NCBI GenBank assembly: GCA_963972255.1
Contig: CAXATO010000001.1
Location: 414,944 to 478,943, forward strand
Reading direction: 5' to 3'
DNA length: 64,000 nucleotides
DNA from: UBA1479 sp002706405
Lineage (GTDB): Bacteria > Pseudomonadota > Alphaproteobacteria > Rhodospirillales > Casp-alpha2
The position numbers and the translations under genes were made by a program. Below are positions 43,119 through 51,911 of the stretch, one piece after another; position 1 is the stretch's first letter, and each line of letters opens with the position of its first letter. The notes below the pieces were generated by a model. The model was not told where the DNA came from. It worked only from the letters and a program-made list of their open reading frames with translations, and made no database searches.

Positions 43119-43466
43119 ATGAGCGAATTCAACGCGGGCGACATCGCCAACCTTTTCGCCGGTTTGCCGGACGGGAAGGGGGCCGAGGTCGTCACCCGCC
43201 TGGCCCAAGGCGGCGCCTTTCGGCTGGAGCGCATCGTCTCCACCGGCCAGGCGACGGCGCCCGGCGAGTGGTACGACCAGCCGGAGGACGAATGGGTGAT
43301 CCTGCTCTCGGGCGAAGCCGGCCTGCAGATCGCGGGCGAGGCCGCGCCCCGGACCCTCACGCCCGGCGATTTCCTGCGGATCCCGGCGCATCAGCGCCAC
43401 CGCGTGGAATGGACGGCGGCGGACCGGGAAACGGTCTGGCTGGCGCTTCATTTCAAGCCCGCTTGA
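43119..43466 (+). CDS. cupin-fold protein
   Basis: The 115-residue single cupin domain has EWYDQPEDEWVILLSGEAGL as cupin motif 1 and PGDFLRIPAHQRHRVEW as motif 2. Motif 1 has Glu/Asp in place of the two usual histidines, and motif 2 keeps a His-x-x-His-like pair. ATG 43119 follows GGAGG by 8 bases. It is divergent from aatA and lies about 90 bp before tRNA-His. The function is not assignable; small cupins of this kind are often annotated as phosphoribosylaminoimidazole- or sugar-related without evidence. Confidence 0.85.
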   Translation: MSEFNAGDIANLFAGLPDGKGAEVVTRLAQGGAFRLERIVSTGQATAPGEWYDQPEDEWVILLSGEAGLQIAGEAAPRTLTPGDFLRIPAHQRHRVEWTAADRETVWLALHFKPA

Positions 43467-43556
43467 CGTAAGCGGGGCAGGGGATTACACAGGGCGCTCT
43501 TTCGTGGGCCGCGCCCAGTAAATTGGCGGCTCCGGGGCTCAAAAAGGGTCCGAATG

Positions 43557-43633
43557 GTGGCTGTAGCTCAGTTGGTTAGAGCATCGGCTTGTGGTGCCGA
43601 GGGTCGTGGGTTCAAATCCCATCAGCCACCCCA
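43557..43633 (+). tRNA. tRNA-His (anticodon GTG)
   Basis: Acceptor GTGGCTG (43557-43563) pairs with CAGCCAC (43623-43629). The extra G(-1) typical of histidine tRNA is encoded at 43556 opposite C73. The anticodon stem TCGGC/GCCGA encloses TTGTGGT with GTG at 43591-43593. CCA is encoded at 43631-43633. Its 3' part is duplicated at 44764-44810, marking it as an integration site. Confidence 0.97.
43587..43633 (+). repeat. attachment-site core (left copy), 3' part of tRNA-His
   Basis: The segment from GCTTGTGG to the end of the tRNA gene is repeated downstream. The first 42 bases (43587-43628) are identical in the copy at 44764-44805. The next base is C here and T there, and the following CCCA is again shared. 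This is the geometry left by a tyrosine recombinase that integrates into the 3' end of a tRNA gene and restores it. Confidence 0.85.
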
Positions 43634-43876
43634 AAATTTCCCAAATAAATCAAATGGTTACAAAAGGCTTCGGGGCGTCCTCATACTGAGTGAGGGCGCA
43701 GATGGTCCGTTGTAGAACTGGCTGAAATCCGCCATTCATCCGAAACAGTGCCGACAGTTTGCGGGCTAAATTGCCGGCAAAAATTGAGCGAGAAATAGCA
43801 ATTCTTGGTCGAGTATTTTTTGGGAAAAAATCAGGGGGATTGAATTATCAAAAGCAAATGAGGCAATCTCATAAGC

Positions 43877-44215
43877 ATGACGATCTCACACGGTTCAAAG
43901 ACACTGGCCCAAGTGGCGCGCCTACTTCAACTGGCGTGGCAACGCGCAGGCATTTCCTTTGGCTGCGAGTTATGCGGACGTGAAAACTGGAATGTAATCC
44001 ATGACGGGGTCAATGATGGCTTGGGGCTGTCCCTAAGATCAGGCACGAACAACCCGTATCTCGGGCCAAACTACCTAGTATATGCGGCTGAATGTCAAAA
44101 CTGCGGAAACGTTCGTGTTCAAGGCAAAGCGATTGTTGAACGGCTTGCAAATGAACAAATTCAGGCGCTGCCAAACGAGTATTTGACTCTCGAAGAGCAA
44201 CTTACCCGAAAATGA
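43877..44215 (+). CDS. zinc-ribbon protein of the islet, function unknown
   Basis: The 112-residue protein has two CxxCG knuckles: Cys30/Cys33 in GCELCGREN and Cys73/Cys76 in ECQNCGNVR. Between them is a 40-residue beta-rich region with HDGVNDGLGLSLRSGTNNP. This is a four-cysteine zinc ribbon of the kind that binds nucleic acid or proteins. An N-terminal helix (residues 8-23) and a C-terminal helix (85-112) flank it. No signal peptide or membrane segment is present. The start ATG 43877 has only a distant GAGG, so translation initiation is weak. The stop overlaps the next ATG as ATGA, so the two genes are coupled. I do not recognise the family. Confidence 0.75.
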   Translation: MTISHGSKTLAQVARLLQLAWQRAGISFGCELCGRENWNVIHDGVNDGLGLSLRSGTNNPYLGPNYLVYAAECQNCGNVRVQGKAIVERLANEQIQALPNEYLTLEEQLTRK

Positions 44216-44667
44216 GCGATCTTCCGGATACGAAGGGCACCAGCCAGGAATTGTCGCTTATCACTCAAGCGGTATCACCTAGTTCAATTTCTTACGCAGA
44301 TGACAGTCATCTGCACATAATTTCAGATGATGATCTGGAGGCATTAGCCACAATTAAAGATCAGTTCCAAGCGGCTATTGCATTGACAGCATTGGGTGTG
44401 TTTATCCCATCTCTACCCAGTTCCATTCCCGCACTGGCCTCGATATGGAATAGCGACAAAATTCAGCCGGAGGCTGCAATTTGGCTCTGCGTTTCCTTGG
44501 TGTCTCTAGTGTTGTGCATAGTTTGTGGCATCAATGGCGTTCGTCGACGCAACCAAATTAATCAATTTGTTGGTAAGATTAGAAAAAGAGAGAACACAAT
44601 CCCTCTAAAGGCGTCTGCTCGTAATACCGAAAGTGAGCCGTTAGAGGTTGGCCGAGGGGCGATTTAA
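44212..44667 (+). CDS. two-helix membrane protein of the islet, function unknown
   Basis: The 151-residue protein has a polar N-terminal 45 residues rich in Ser and Asp. Two hydrophobic helices follow at about 52-77 (FQAAIALTALGVFIPSLPSS) and 88-110 (AAIWLCVSLVSLVLCIVCGI). The basic segment RRRNQINQFVGKIRKREN comes next and predicts both ends in the cytoplasm. The proximity to the cytosolic zinc ribbon through an ATGA overlap implies one functional unit. Small two-helix membrane proteins are frequent effectors in defence and toxin systems, but no such assignment can be made from this sequence alone. Composition is AT-rich like the rest of the islet. Confidence 0.75.
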   Translation: MSDLPDTKGTSQELSLITQAVSPSSISYADDSHLHIISDDDLEALATIKDQFQAAIALTALGVFIPSLPSSIPALASIWNSDKIQPEAAIWLCVSLVSLVLCIVCGINGVRRRNQINQFVGKIRKRENTIPLKASARNTESEPLEVGRGAI

Positions 44668-44763
44668 GTCAGAAATCTGTCTAATTTGGCTCGTTGAACA
44701 TTTCAAGAAACGACATTTCGGATAATACCTACGATAGCACTTGATATGAGTCATTCCGGCTAA

Positions 44764-44810
44764 GCTTGTGGTGCCGAGGGTCGTGGGTTCAAATCCCATC
44801 AGCCATCCCA
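44764..44810 (+). repeat. attachment-site core (right copy), displaced tRNA-His 3' end
   Basis: It is identical to 43587-43628 over 42 bases, then T for C at 44806 and a shared CCCA. It lacks the 5' half of a tRNA and so cannot be functional. It marks the right boundary of the islet and is probably the original chromosomal 3' end displaced by the insertion. Confidence 0.85.
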
Positions 44811-44929
44811 TTTCACCAACTTCCCCCAGATTCCCATGGTCTCGCCTCTGGTCCTGCGTTTAAGCTGGTGAAAACCTTGCGGCCGTTCGGTCGCGCCTAG
44901 CAAACAAGACCATCCAGAGGACCCATTCC

Positions 44930-45754
44930 ATGTCATCCGATCTCACGGCCGCAACGCCGGCTGCTTCCCTGTCTCCCGCTCTTGCCGATCTCGCGAACCA
45001 GCTCTGGGCTGCCCGCCGGGACGGCGGGACGGTTGATCTCGGCGCCGTGACCCTGCCGCCGTCATTGGACGACGGCTATGCCGTGCAGGCGGCGGTCGAT
45101 GAGGCCTGCGGCGCCCCCGTCGCGGCCTTCAAGATCGGCTCCTCCAGCAAGGCGTCCCAGGAAAAGCTGGGCACGGACGAGCCCTGGTTCGGCGCGGTGG
45201 CGCAGCCGTTCATAGCGGCGAGCGGGGCGGTGGTGCCGTCCGTCGCCCATACCCTGGCGGTCGAGGGCGAATTCGCCTTTCGCCTGAGCGCCGATCTGCC
45301 GGCGCGGGACGCTGTCTATACGGAACAGGACGTTCGCGCCGCCGTCGATCAGGTGGCGGGGGCCATCGAAGTCGTGGGCCGGCGGTTCGAGGGCGGGCCG
45401 GAGGGCGGCGCCATGCTGCCGCTGCTGGTCGCCGACGGCGGGGTGAATGTGGCCCTGGTCGTGGGCAAGGCGCGGGCGTTCACGCCCGACATGGATTTCC
45501 GCGACCACGGCGTGGTCATGCGGATCAACGGGGCCGAGCGGGGGGCCGGTGTCGGCTCCATGGCGCTGGGTGATCCGCTCAATTCCCTGCTCTGGCTGGT
45601 CAACGGCCTGTCGCGGCGCGGGCGCGGCCTGACGGCGGGGCAGTGGGTGTCGACCGGCACCTGCACGGGCATCGAGGCCGTCGCGCCCGGCGACCGCGCC
45701 CAGGCCGATTTCGGCGATTTGGGCGTTGTCGAGGTGACCCTGGATAAACGATAA
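44930..45754 (+). CDS. 2-keto-4-pentenoate hydratase-family protein (FAH fold)
   Basis: The 274-residue protein is of the MhpD/HpcG type. It has the entry helix LADLANQLWAARRDGG, DDGYAVQAAVDEACG, AAFKIGSSSKASQEKLG, VEGEFAFRLSADLPAR (metal-ligand Glu pair) and the C-terminal GTCTGIEAVAPGDRAQADFGDLG in two parts. It hydrates 2-hydroxy-dienoates or decarboxylates related oxo acids; the specific substrate cannot be told. It begins 119 bp beyond the islet and is followed 62 bp later by a 3-hydroxyisobutyrate dehydrogenase-like gene, so they may form an operon. Confidence 0.88.
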   Translation: MSSDLTAATPAASLSPALADLANQLWAARRDGGTVDLGAVTLPPSLDDGYAVQAAVDEACGAPVAAFKIGSSSKASQEKLGTDEPWFGAVAQPFIAASGAVVPSVAHTLAVEGEFAFRLSADLPARDAVYTEQDVRAAVDQVAGAIEVVGRRFEGGPEGGAMLPLLVADGGVNVALVVGKARAFTPDMDFRDHGVVMRINGAERGAGVGSMALGDPLNSLLWLVNGLSRRGRGLTAGQWVSTGTCTGIEAVAPGDRAQADFGDLGVVEVTLDKR

Positions 45755-45816
45755 CGGAGGATCGCCCCGAACAGGCGGCTCGGCATTCAATCAATAAACG
45801 CAAAGAGGATACCCCC

Positions 45817-46737
45817 ATGACACTTCCCGCCGTCGGATTCATCGGCCTTGGCACCATGGGCCGGGGCATGGCGCTGAACCTGGTGAAGGCCGCCGAGACG
45901 GTCTTCGTCTATGACCCCGTGCCCGAGGCCGTGAAGCTTTTGACCGACGCCGGCGCCGTCGCCTGCGCCAGCCCGGCAGAGGTCGCGGAGAAAGCCGGCA
46001 CGGTGATGATCTGCGTGCCCGACGCGCCGCAGGTGCGCGACGTCATGTTCGGCCCCGGTGGCAACGGCCCGGGCGGCATCGCCGATGCGGAGCGCAGCAA
46101 CATCACGGTGCTGGACGCCACCACCATGAAGCGGCCCGACGCGCTGGCCATCGCCGAGGACGCGGCGGCCCGCGGCATCGCCTATTTCGATTGCCCCATT
46201 TCCGGCCTGCCCCGGCGGGCGGCGGACGGCACGCTGACCATCATGTTCGGCGGCACAAAGGACGGCTATGACGCGGCCCTGCCGATCCTCAAGGCCTGCG
46301 GTGAGGAGATCATCCATTCCGGGCCCCTCGGCGCCGGTCAGGCCATGAAGGGCCTGAACAACGTGATCTACGACATCAACATCGCGGCGTTCTGCGAATT
46401 GCTGCCGCTGGCGCTCAAGTCCGGGATGGGCGTTGAGGCCTTGGAAAAGCTGGTGCTGACGGGCTCGTCCCGGTCCTTCGCCTCGGAGCATTTCGTGCCC
46501 AAGATCCTGAATGGTGATTTCGAAGGCGATTTCCCCATGCAGGGCGCCTACAAGGACATCGCCAACGTGCAGAGCCTGGCCAAGGACGCGGAGGCCGCGA
46601 CGCCGCTGGCCGACGCCATGACGGCGATCTACGAACGGGCGCTCGAGGCCGGCTACGGCCAGGGCCCGAAAAGCTCCATGATCAAGCTGTACGAGGAAGA
46701 CCTGGGCATCAAGTTCCGCAAGCCGGGCAAGGGGTGA
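45817..46737 (+). CDS. NAD(P)-dependent beta-hydroxyacid dehydrogenase (3-hydroxyisobutyrate dehydrogenase family)
   Basis: The 306-residue protein has the Rossmann motif GFIGLGTMGRGMALN at the N-terminus. The central substrate segment is DCPISGLPRRAADGTLTIM, where relatives have D-x-P-x-S-G-G, and the catalytic lysine lies in GAGQAMKGLNNV. A helical C-terminal domain follows. The reaction is oxidation of a beta-hydroxy acid or reduction of tartronate semialdehyde, with substrate unknown. It probably shares a transcript with the FAH-fold gene upstream. Confidence 0.9.
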   Translation: MTLPAVGFIGLGTMGRGMALNLVKAAETVFVYDPVPEAVKLLTDAGAVACASPAEVAEKAGTVMICVPDAPQVRDVMFGPGGNGPGGIADAERSNITVLDATTMKRPDALAIAEDAAARGIAYFDCPISGLPRRAADGTLTIMFGGTKDGYDAALPILKACGEEIIHSGPLGAGQAMKGLNNVIYDINIAAFCELLPLALKSGMGVEALEKLVLTGSSRSFASEHFVPKILNGDFEGDFPMQGAYKDIANVQSLAKDAEAATPLADAMTAIYERALEAGYGQGPKSSMIKLYEEDLGIKFRKPGKG

Positions 46738-46836
46738 TCCGGCGACCCTGCGGACAAGGAAAACTTTGCCGTTGCGGGCCTGTGTTGGTATGACTGCTTT
46801 TTCCAGCGCCATATAACTGTATTCAAAAGGTCCATC

Positions 46837-47358
46837 GTGGCCGAGAACGAAACGCCCAACCTGATCGGCGACGTCACGGCGACGGAGGATTTACGCTCCC
46901 CCATCACGCGGACGCTGTTCGACTATTGGCAGGCCAAGCGCGGGGACCGGCCGTGCCCGGCCTGGACCGATATCCACCTCATGGACATTTACAAGATCGC
47001 GCCGCATGTCGTGGTGCGGGACGTGCTCGACGGCGGCCGGGAATTCCGCTGCCGGTTTTCGGGGACGGGCCTGTCGGCGGCCCTGGGAGTCGACGGCACC
47101 GGCCAATTGGTCGCCGAAACCTACAAGCGGGGGGCCGAAGGGGTGCTTGCGCGCTACCGGTCGGTCTTCACTGCCGGACGGCCCCTTCGCGCCGTGGGCT
47201 TTATCCAGGCCGTGGAAAAGAACCTGCCGACGGCGTTCGAATCAGTGTTCCTGCCGCTTGCCGGGCAGGGCCAGCCCATGGGCCACATCATCGTCGCCTA
47301 TGACTTCGCCTACGTGCCGGCACCCGGCGAACCGCAGGCCCCCGACGACCGGCGTTAG
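46837..47358 (+). CDS. PAS-domain protein (PAS_5 type), paralogue of 18711-19232
   Basis: The 173-residue protein starts at GTG 46837, preceded by AAAAGG. It is a single PAS domain with LFDYWQAKRGDRPCPAWTDI, FRCRFSGTGLSAALG, AETYKRGAEGVLARY and LPLAGQGQPMGHIIVAYDF. No output domain is present. It has the same length as the product of 18711 and shares its layout, so they are paralogues. The 3' end overlaps the convergent RND gene by four bases. Confidence 0.8.
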   Translation: MAENETPNLIGDVTATEDLRSPITRTLFDYWQAKRGDRPCPAWTDIHLMDIYKIAPHVVVRDVLDGGREFRCRFSGTGLSAALGVDGTGQLVAETYKRGAEGVLARYRSVFTAGRPLRAVGFIQAVEKNLPTAFESVFLPLAGQGQPMGHIIVAYDFAYVPAPGEPQAPDDRR

Positions 47359-50300
47359 GCCGCCGGAGTCTGGCGGCGCATCAGGGCGCGCAGCTTGTCG
47401 GCAGCCCAGCGGCAGGCGACGTAGAAGGTGGGCGTGAAGATCAGCCCGAAGAACGTCACCCCGACCATGCCCGAGAACACGGTGGTGCCGAGCACCTGGC
47501 GCATTTCCGCCCCCGCACCTTGGGCGATCATCAGCGGCACCACGCCCAGGATGAAGGCGAAGGACGTCATCAGGATCGGGCGCAAACGGGTTTTCGCCGC
47601 GTTGATGGCGGCGTCGACGGTGCTCATGCCTTCTTCTTCCGCCTGTTTGGCGAATTCGACGATCAGGATGGCGTTCTTGGCCGCCAGCGCGATCAGCACG
47701 ACGAATCCGACCTGGGCCAGGATGTTGGACTCCATGCCGCGCAGGTTGAGCCCGACAATCGAGGCCAGCAGGCACATGGGCACGATCAGGATGACCGCCA
47801 AGGGCAGGGCCCAGCTTTCATAAAGCGCCGCCAGCAGCAGGAACACGAAGACGACCGCCAGCCCGAAGGCGAATACGGCCGTGTCGCCGGCCAGTTTCTG
47901 CTGCAGGGCGATTTCCGTCCATTCGAAGGAAAACCCGTCGGGCAGGACCTTGGCCGCCAGGGCCTCGACCTTCTCCAGGCTTTCACCGGTCGAGATGCTG
48001 GGCAGCTTGGCGCCCTGAACCTCGGCGGCGGGATAGAGGTTATAGCGCGGCACGCGGTGCGGGCCGGTGATGTCCCTGAAGGTGGCGAGGGACCCGAGAG
48101 GCACCATCGCACCCGTGGTCGAGCGCGCATAAAGCTTGGCCACGTCGCCCGGCTGGTCGCGGAACTCGCCGTCGGCCTGCGCCGTGACGCGGAAGGTGCG
48201 GCCCAGGATGTTGAAGTCGTTGACGTAGGCGGAGCCGATATAAACCTCCAGCGCCTCCAGGATATTCTCCACCGGCACGTCGAGGATCTGCGCCTTCACG
48301 CGGTCGATGTCGGCATAGATCTTGGGCGTCGCCGAATTGAACAATGAGAACACGCGGGTCAGGCCCGGCTCCTGGTTGGCGGCGGCGACAAGGCTTTGCG
48401 CCGCGGCCTGAAGGGCCTCGATGCCGCGTCCGCGGCGGTCCTGGACATACAGCTTCCAGCCGCCGCCACGGCCGATGCCGCGCACGGGCGGGGGGGCGAC
48501 CAGGAAGATCATCGCGTCCTCGATCTGGAACAGCTGAGCCTGCAGTTCGCCCAGCACCTTGTTCACGGTCGATCCCCGCTTGTCACGCTCGGCGATCGGC
48601 TTCATGGGCACGAAGATGGCGCCGCCGTTCGGCGCGTTGGTGAAGGTCGCGGCGTCGAACCCGGCGAAGCCGACGGCATGTTCCACGTCCGGGTGCTTCA
48701 GGATGATGTCGATGGCGCGGCGCACGACCTCGTCCGTGCGCGCCAGGGACGACCCGGCCGGCAACTGCACCACGGTGATCAGGTAGCCCTGATCCTGTTC
48801 CGGGATGAAGCCCGTGGGCGTGGTCTTGAATTCATAGGCCGTCAGACCGAGCAGACCGACATAGACGGTCAGCACGATGGCGGCCTTGCGCACGAATCGC
48901 TTGGTGCTTTCCGTATAGGCGATGTTCAGGCGCTCGAAGCCCCAGTTGAAGGCGCCCGTGAACTTGTCGATGGGCATCATCACGCTGCGCATGATGCCGC
49001 GGCGTTCCGTGGCGCCGTGGTTGGCCTTGAGCAGCAGCGCGCAGAGAGCCGGCGACAGGGTCAGCGATACGACCATGGAAATCATCGTCGCCGTTGCCAC
49101 GGTGACGGCGAACTGGCGATAGAACTGGCCCGAGATGCCTTCGATGAAGGCGGTCGGCAGGAACACGGCGACCAGCACCAGGGACATGGCGATGATGGCG
49201 CTGCCGACGTCGTCCATGGTCTTGTGGGCGGATTCGCGCGCACTCAGTCCCTTGGCGAGATAGCGTTCGACGTTTTCGACCACGACGATGGCGTCGTCGA
49301 CCACCACCCCGATGGCCAGAACGAGTCCGAACAGGGTCAGATTGTTGATCGAGTAGCCGAACATTCCCATGACCAGGAAGGTGCCGATCAGCGACACCGG
49401 TATGGCGACGATGGGAACGATGGCTGCACGGAAGTTCTGCAGGAATACCAGGATGACCAGAACCACCAGAATCACCGCTTCGATGATGGTGGTGTAGACG
49501 GCCTCGACCGAGCGGGCGATGAATTCGGTCGGGTTATAGACGATGGTGTGCTTCAGGCCTTCGGGAAAGTCCTGGGCCATTTCGTCCATGGCGTCGATGA
49601 CCTGCTGCGCCGTTTCCAGGGCGTTGGAACCTGGACGCTGCATGATGACGATGGGCAGGGCCGTCGAGCGGTCCAGATAGGCCGTGGTCTGGTAGTCCTG
49701 CGCCCCCAGTTCGACCCGTGCGATGTCGCGCACACGGACCATGCCGGTGCCGTCGCCGCGCTTCACGATGATGTCGCCGAAGGCCTCGGGCGCGATCAGC
49801 CGGCCCTGGGTTTCCACGTTCAGTTCGAACGCCGACGGCTTGGGCACGGGCAGGCGGTTGAGGATGCCCGATGCCACCTGCACGTTGTTCTGGCGCAGGG
49901 CCGCGACGACCTCGCCCGCCGTCAGGTTGAAATTGGCGATGCGTTCCGGATCCAGCCACACGCGCATGGAATAGGCGCGTTCGGCGAACACGCGGGCCTC
50001 GCCGACGCCGGGAATGCGGGCCAGGCGGTCGAGGATCTGGGTGCGTGCGTAATTGGAGATGTAGAGCTGGTCGCGCGATCCGTCCGGTGACAGCAGGTGA
50101 ATGACCATCATCAGGTCGGGCGAGCTTTTCTTGACGGTCACGCCCAAACGGCGGACTTCCTCGGGCAGGCGGGCTTCGGCGATGGACACCCGGTTCTGCA
50201 CCTGGACCTGAGCATCGTCCAGATTGGTCCCCAGCTTGAAGGTGACCTGCAGGTTCAGAACGCCGTCGCCGGTCGCTTCCGACTTGGCATAGAGCATACC

Positions 50301-50525
50301 TTCGACGCCGTTGATTTCCTGCTCCAGCGGTGTCGCCACAGTGTCGGCCACGGTTTCCGCCGAGGCCCCCGGATAGGTCGCCGATACCTGAATGGTCGGC
50401 GGCGCGATTTCAGGGTACTGCGCGACGGGCAGGCTCAGATAGGCGATGAACCCCAGAAGGGTGATGAGGATCGAGACAACCGATGCGAAGATCGGGTGAT
50501 CGACGAAGAAATGTGTAAAGCGCAT
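47355..50525 (-). CDS. RND efflux transporter, HAE1 type (AcrB-like)
   Basis: This is a 1056-residue inner-membrane proton-driven multidrug pump. It has 12 predicted membrane helices in two repeats with large periplasmic loops. The proton-relay Asp pair lies in AIGVVVDDAIVVVENVERY (helix 4). The start MRFTHFFVDHPIFASVVSIL and the porter-domain motifs SVNVR-like QVASGILNRLP and GFIPEQDQGYL are typical. The periplasmic adaptor starts its transcript 6 bp upstream. No outer-membrane channel gene is adjacent, so TolC is expected elsewhere. Confidence 0.96.
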   Translation of the reverse strand: MRFTHFFVDHPIFASVVSILITLLGFIAYLSLPVAQYPEIAPPTIQVSATYPGASAETVADTVATPLEQEINGVEGMLYAKSEATGDGVLNLQVTFKLGTNLDDAQVQVQNRVSIAEARLPEEVRRLGVTVKKSSPDLMMVIHLLSPDGSRDQLYISNYARTQILDRLARIPGVGEARVFAERAYSMRVWLDPERIANFNLTAGEVVAALRQNNVQVASGILNRLPVPKPSAFELNVETQGRLIAPEAFGDIIVKRGDGTGMVRVRDIARVELGAQDYQTTAYLDRSTALPIVIMQRPGSNALETAQQVIDAMDEMAQDFPEGLKHTIVYNPTEFIARSVEAVYTTIIEAVILVVLVILVFLQNFRAAIVPIVAIPVSLIGTFLVMGMFGYSINNLTLFGLVLAIGVVVDDAIVVVENVERYLAKGLSARESAHKTMDDVGSAIIAMSLVLVAVFLPTAFIEGISGQFYRQFAVTVATATMISMVVSLTLSPALCALLLKANHGATERRGIMRSVMMPIDKFTGAFNWGFERLNIAYTESTKRFVRKAAIVLTVYVGLLGLTAYEFKTTPTGFIPEQDQGYLITVVQLPAGSSLARTDEVVRRAIDIILKHPDVEHAVGFAGFDAATFTNAPNGGAIFVPMKPIAERDKRGSTVNKVLGELQAQLFQIEDAMIFLVAPPPVRGIGRGGGWKLYVQDRRGRGIEALQAAAQSLVAAANQEPGLTRVFSLFNSATPKIYADIDRVKAQILDVPVENILEALEVYIGSAYVNDFNILGRTFRVTAQADGEFRDQPGDVAKLYARSTTGAMVPLGSLATFRDITGPHRVPRYNLYPAAEVQGAKLPSISTGESLEKVEALAAKVLPDGFSFEWTEIALQQKLAGDTAVFAFGLAVVFVFLLLAALYESWALPLAVILIVPMCLLASIVGLNLRGMESNILAQVGFVVLIALAAKNAILIVEFAKQAEEEGMSTVDAAINAAKTRLRPILMTSFAFILGVVPLMIAQGAGAEMRQVLGTTVFSGMVGVTFFGLIFTPTFYVACRWAADKLRALMRRQTPAA

Positions 50526-50531
50526 CGGACG

Positions 50532-51707
50532 TCAGGACCCCGAACGAACCATGATTGTGCCGTCGGGAAGCAAGTCGGCTTCCTTGGCGATGACCTTGCC
50601 GCCCGGCCGCGCGCGCTGCAGGCCCTTGACGACGATCCTGTCGTCGGGGCCGACGCCGCCGCGGATGACGCGTAGGCCCTCGTGCAGGGGGCCCATATCG
50701 ACGGGGGCCGCCTTCACGTTCCCGTCGGCATCGACGACCAGCACCATTTTCTTGCTCTGATCCGAGACCACGGCGGAATCCGGGATCAGCAGGGCTTCGT
50801 ATTCGTCGGACCCGATTAGGCGCAGGCGCCCGAACACACCCGGCACCAGGAAGCCGGATGAATTCTCGAACACTGCCTGGGCGCGGATGGTGCCCGTGTT
50901 GGATGACAATTCGTTGTCAAGGAAGGTCATGCGGCCTTCGCGGGTGAAGGCGTCTTCGTCCATCAGGCGGACGAACACGGGTTTCGCCTTGTGCCGCGAG
51001 GATTCCAGCCGCCCCGTCGCATCCAGGCGGGAATACTTCAGGAACTCCGCTTCCGATGTGGAGAAGGTAAACAGGATCGGGTCGATGGAGACCACGGTCG
51101 TCAGCAGGGTCGACTGGGCCGAGCCGCCTTCGATGAGGTTGCCGACATCGACGCGCGCGTCGGAAATGCGCCCGGAAATCGGCGCCGTCACCCGGGTGAA
51201 TTCCAGGTTCAGCTTGGCGATGCGGATTTGCGCCTGGGCGGACAGCACTGCGGTCTTGGCTGTTTCGAGCTCGGCCTGGCGCTGGTCGAAGGTTTCGCGC
51301 GAGATGTTGTTCCGCTTCAACAGGCTTTCGGCGCGTTTGAATTCGCGCTCGGACAGGTTGACGCGGGTCTTGGCGGCATCGAGCGACGCCTTGGCGACGT
51401 CCAGTTGGGCTTCGAACGGACGCGGATCGATGACGAACAGCAGGTCGCCCTTGTTGACCAGGTCGCCGTCCTTGAAGTGGATCGATTCCAGAAAGCCTGA
51501 GACGCGGGCCCGAATCTCGACCCGATTCGTCGCTTCGAAGCGGCCGGTATATTCATCCCATTCGGTGATTTTTTTGACCAGGGGCTTGGCCACGGTTACC
51601 GGCATCGGGCCCTGCTGTGCGGCGGCGGGGGCGGGCGCGGCGGCGAATACCAGGGCGGCAAAAACCCAAGCGGAAATGAAAAGAAACGGACGGGGATTGG
51701 TCACCAT
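50532..51707 (-). CDS. RND periplasmic adaptor (membrane fusion protein, AcrA-like)
   Basis: The 391-residue protein has an N-terminal hydrophobic segment (cleavage near AAA-QQGP) with no lipobox cysteine, so it is a plain secreted adaptor. A lipoyl-like barrel follows (WDEYTGRFEATNRVEIRARV), then an alpha hairpin (residues 90-160), a beta barrel and a membrane-proximal domain ending in VKGLQRARPGG. I start at ATG 51707; the open frame to 51863 runs into the intergenic region. It is the first gene of the pump operon. The local regulator is not visible. Confidence 0.93.
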   Translation of the reverse strand: MVTNPRPFLFISAWVFAALVFAAAPAPAAAQQGPMPVTVAKPLVKKITEWDEYTGRFEATNRVEIRARVSGFLESIHFKDGDLVNKGDLLFVIDPRPFEAQLDVAKASLDAAKTRVNLSEREFKRAESLLKRNNISRETFDQRQAELETAKTAVLSAQAQIRIAKLNLEFTRVTAPISGRISDARVDVGNLIEGGSAQSTLLTTVVSIDPILFTFSTSEAEFLKYSRLDATGRLESSRHKAKPVFVRLMDEDAFTREGRMTFLDNELSSNTGTIRAQAVFENSSGFLVPGVFGRLRLIGSDEYEALLIPDSAVVSDQSKKMVLVVDADGNVKAAPVDMGPLHEGLRVIRGGVGPDDRIVVKGLQRARPGGKVIAKEADLLPDGTIMVRSGS

Positions 51708-51911
51708 GAGAATTGCTCTCTGATTTTTTAACAGAACGGCGGTTCCGGATAGGCGCAAAAAAAACCGGGCAGGGGCCCGAAATATGCTTGAGAACGCAAC
51801 ATCGGCTTCATCGCGGCAAATTTCAAGCGTCAATTTTGCACCGCAACAAAGAAATTTCGCCAATCACAAAGTCGTATTCCGGAAGCGGTCGGGGCGAAAG
51901 AAGGGCAGGGG

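Larger units (their letters stand above)
43634..44810 (+). mobile_element. 1.2-kb genomic islet inserted at tRNA-His
   Basis: The segment is bounded by the tRNA-His 3' end and a 42-base direct repeat of it at 44764-44805. Its base composition is plainly more A+T-rich than the flanks, with runs such as TTTTTTGGGAAAAAAT, and its codon use differs. It encodes two coupled small genes on the plus strand (43877-44215, 44212-44667) and no integrase that I can find. The gap from 43634 to 43876 and the gap from 44668 to 44763 hold no further convincing gene. It may be a minimal element mobilised in trans or the remnant of a larger island. Confidence 0.8.

Noticed and set aside
43759..43983. 74-codon frame at the left of the islet, possible integrase remnant
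   Set aside because: It has no R-H-R-Y or other recombinase motif, lacks a ribosome binding site and overlaps the zinc-ribbon gene.
44764..44810. second tRNA-His gene
   Set aside because: Only the 3' half is present; the acceptor 5' strand and D-arm are missing, so it is an attachment-site copy.
47520..50090. long forward open frames over the RND pump gene
   Set aside because: They are shadows of the AcrB-like gene, rich in Gly/Arg/His/Asp, with no recognisable domains.
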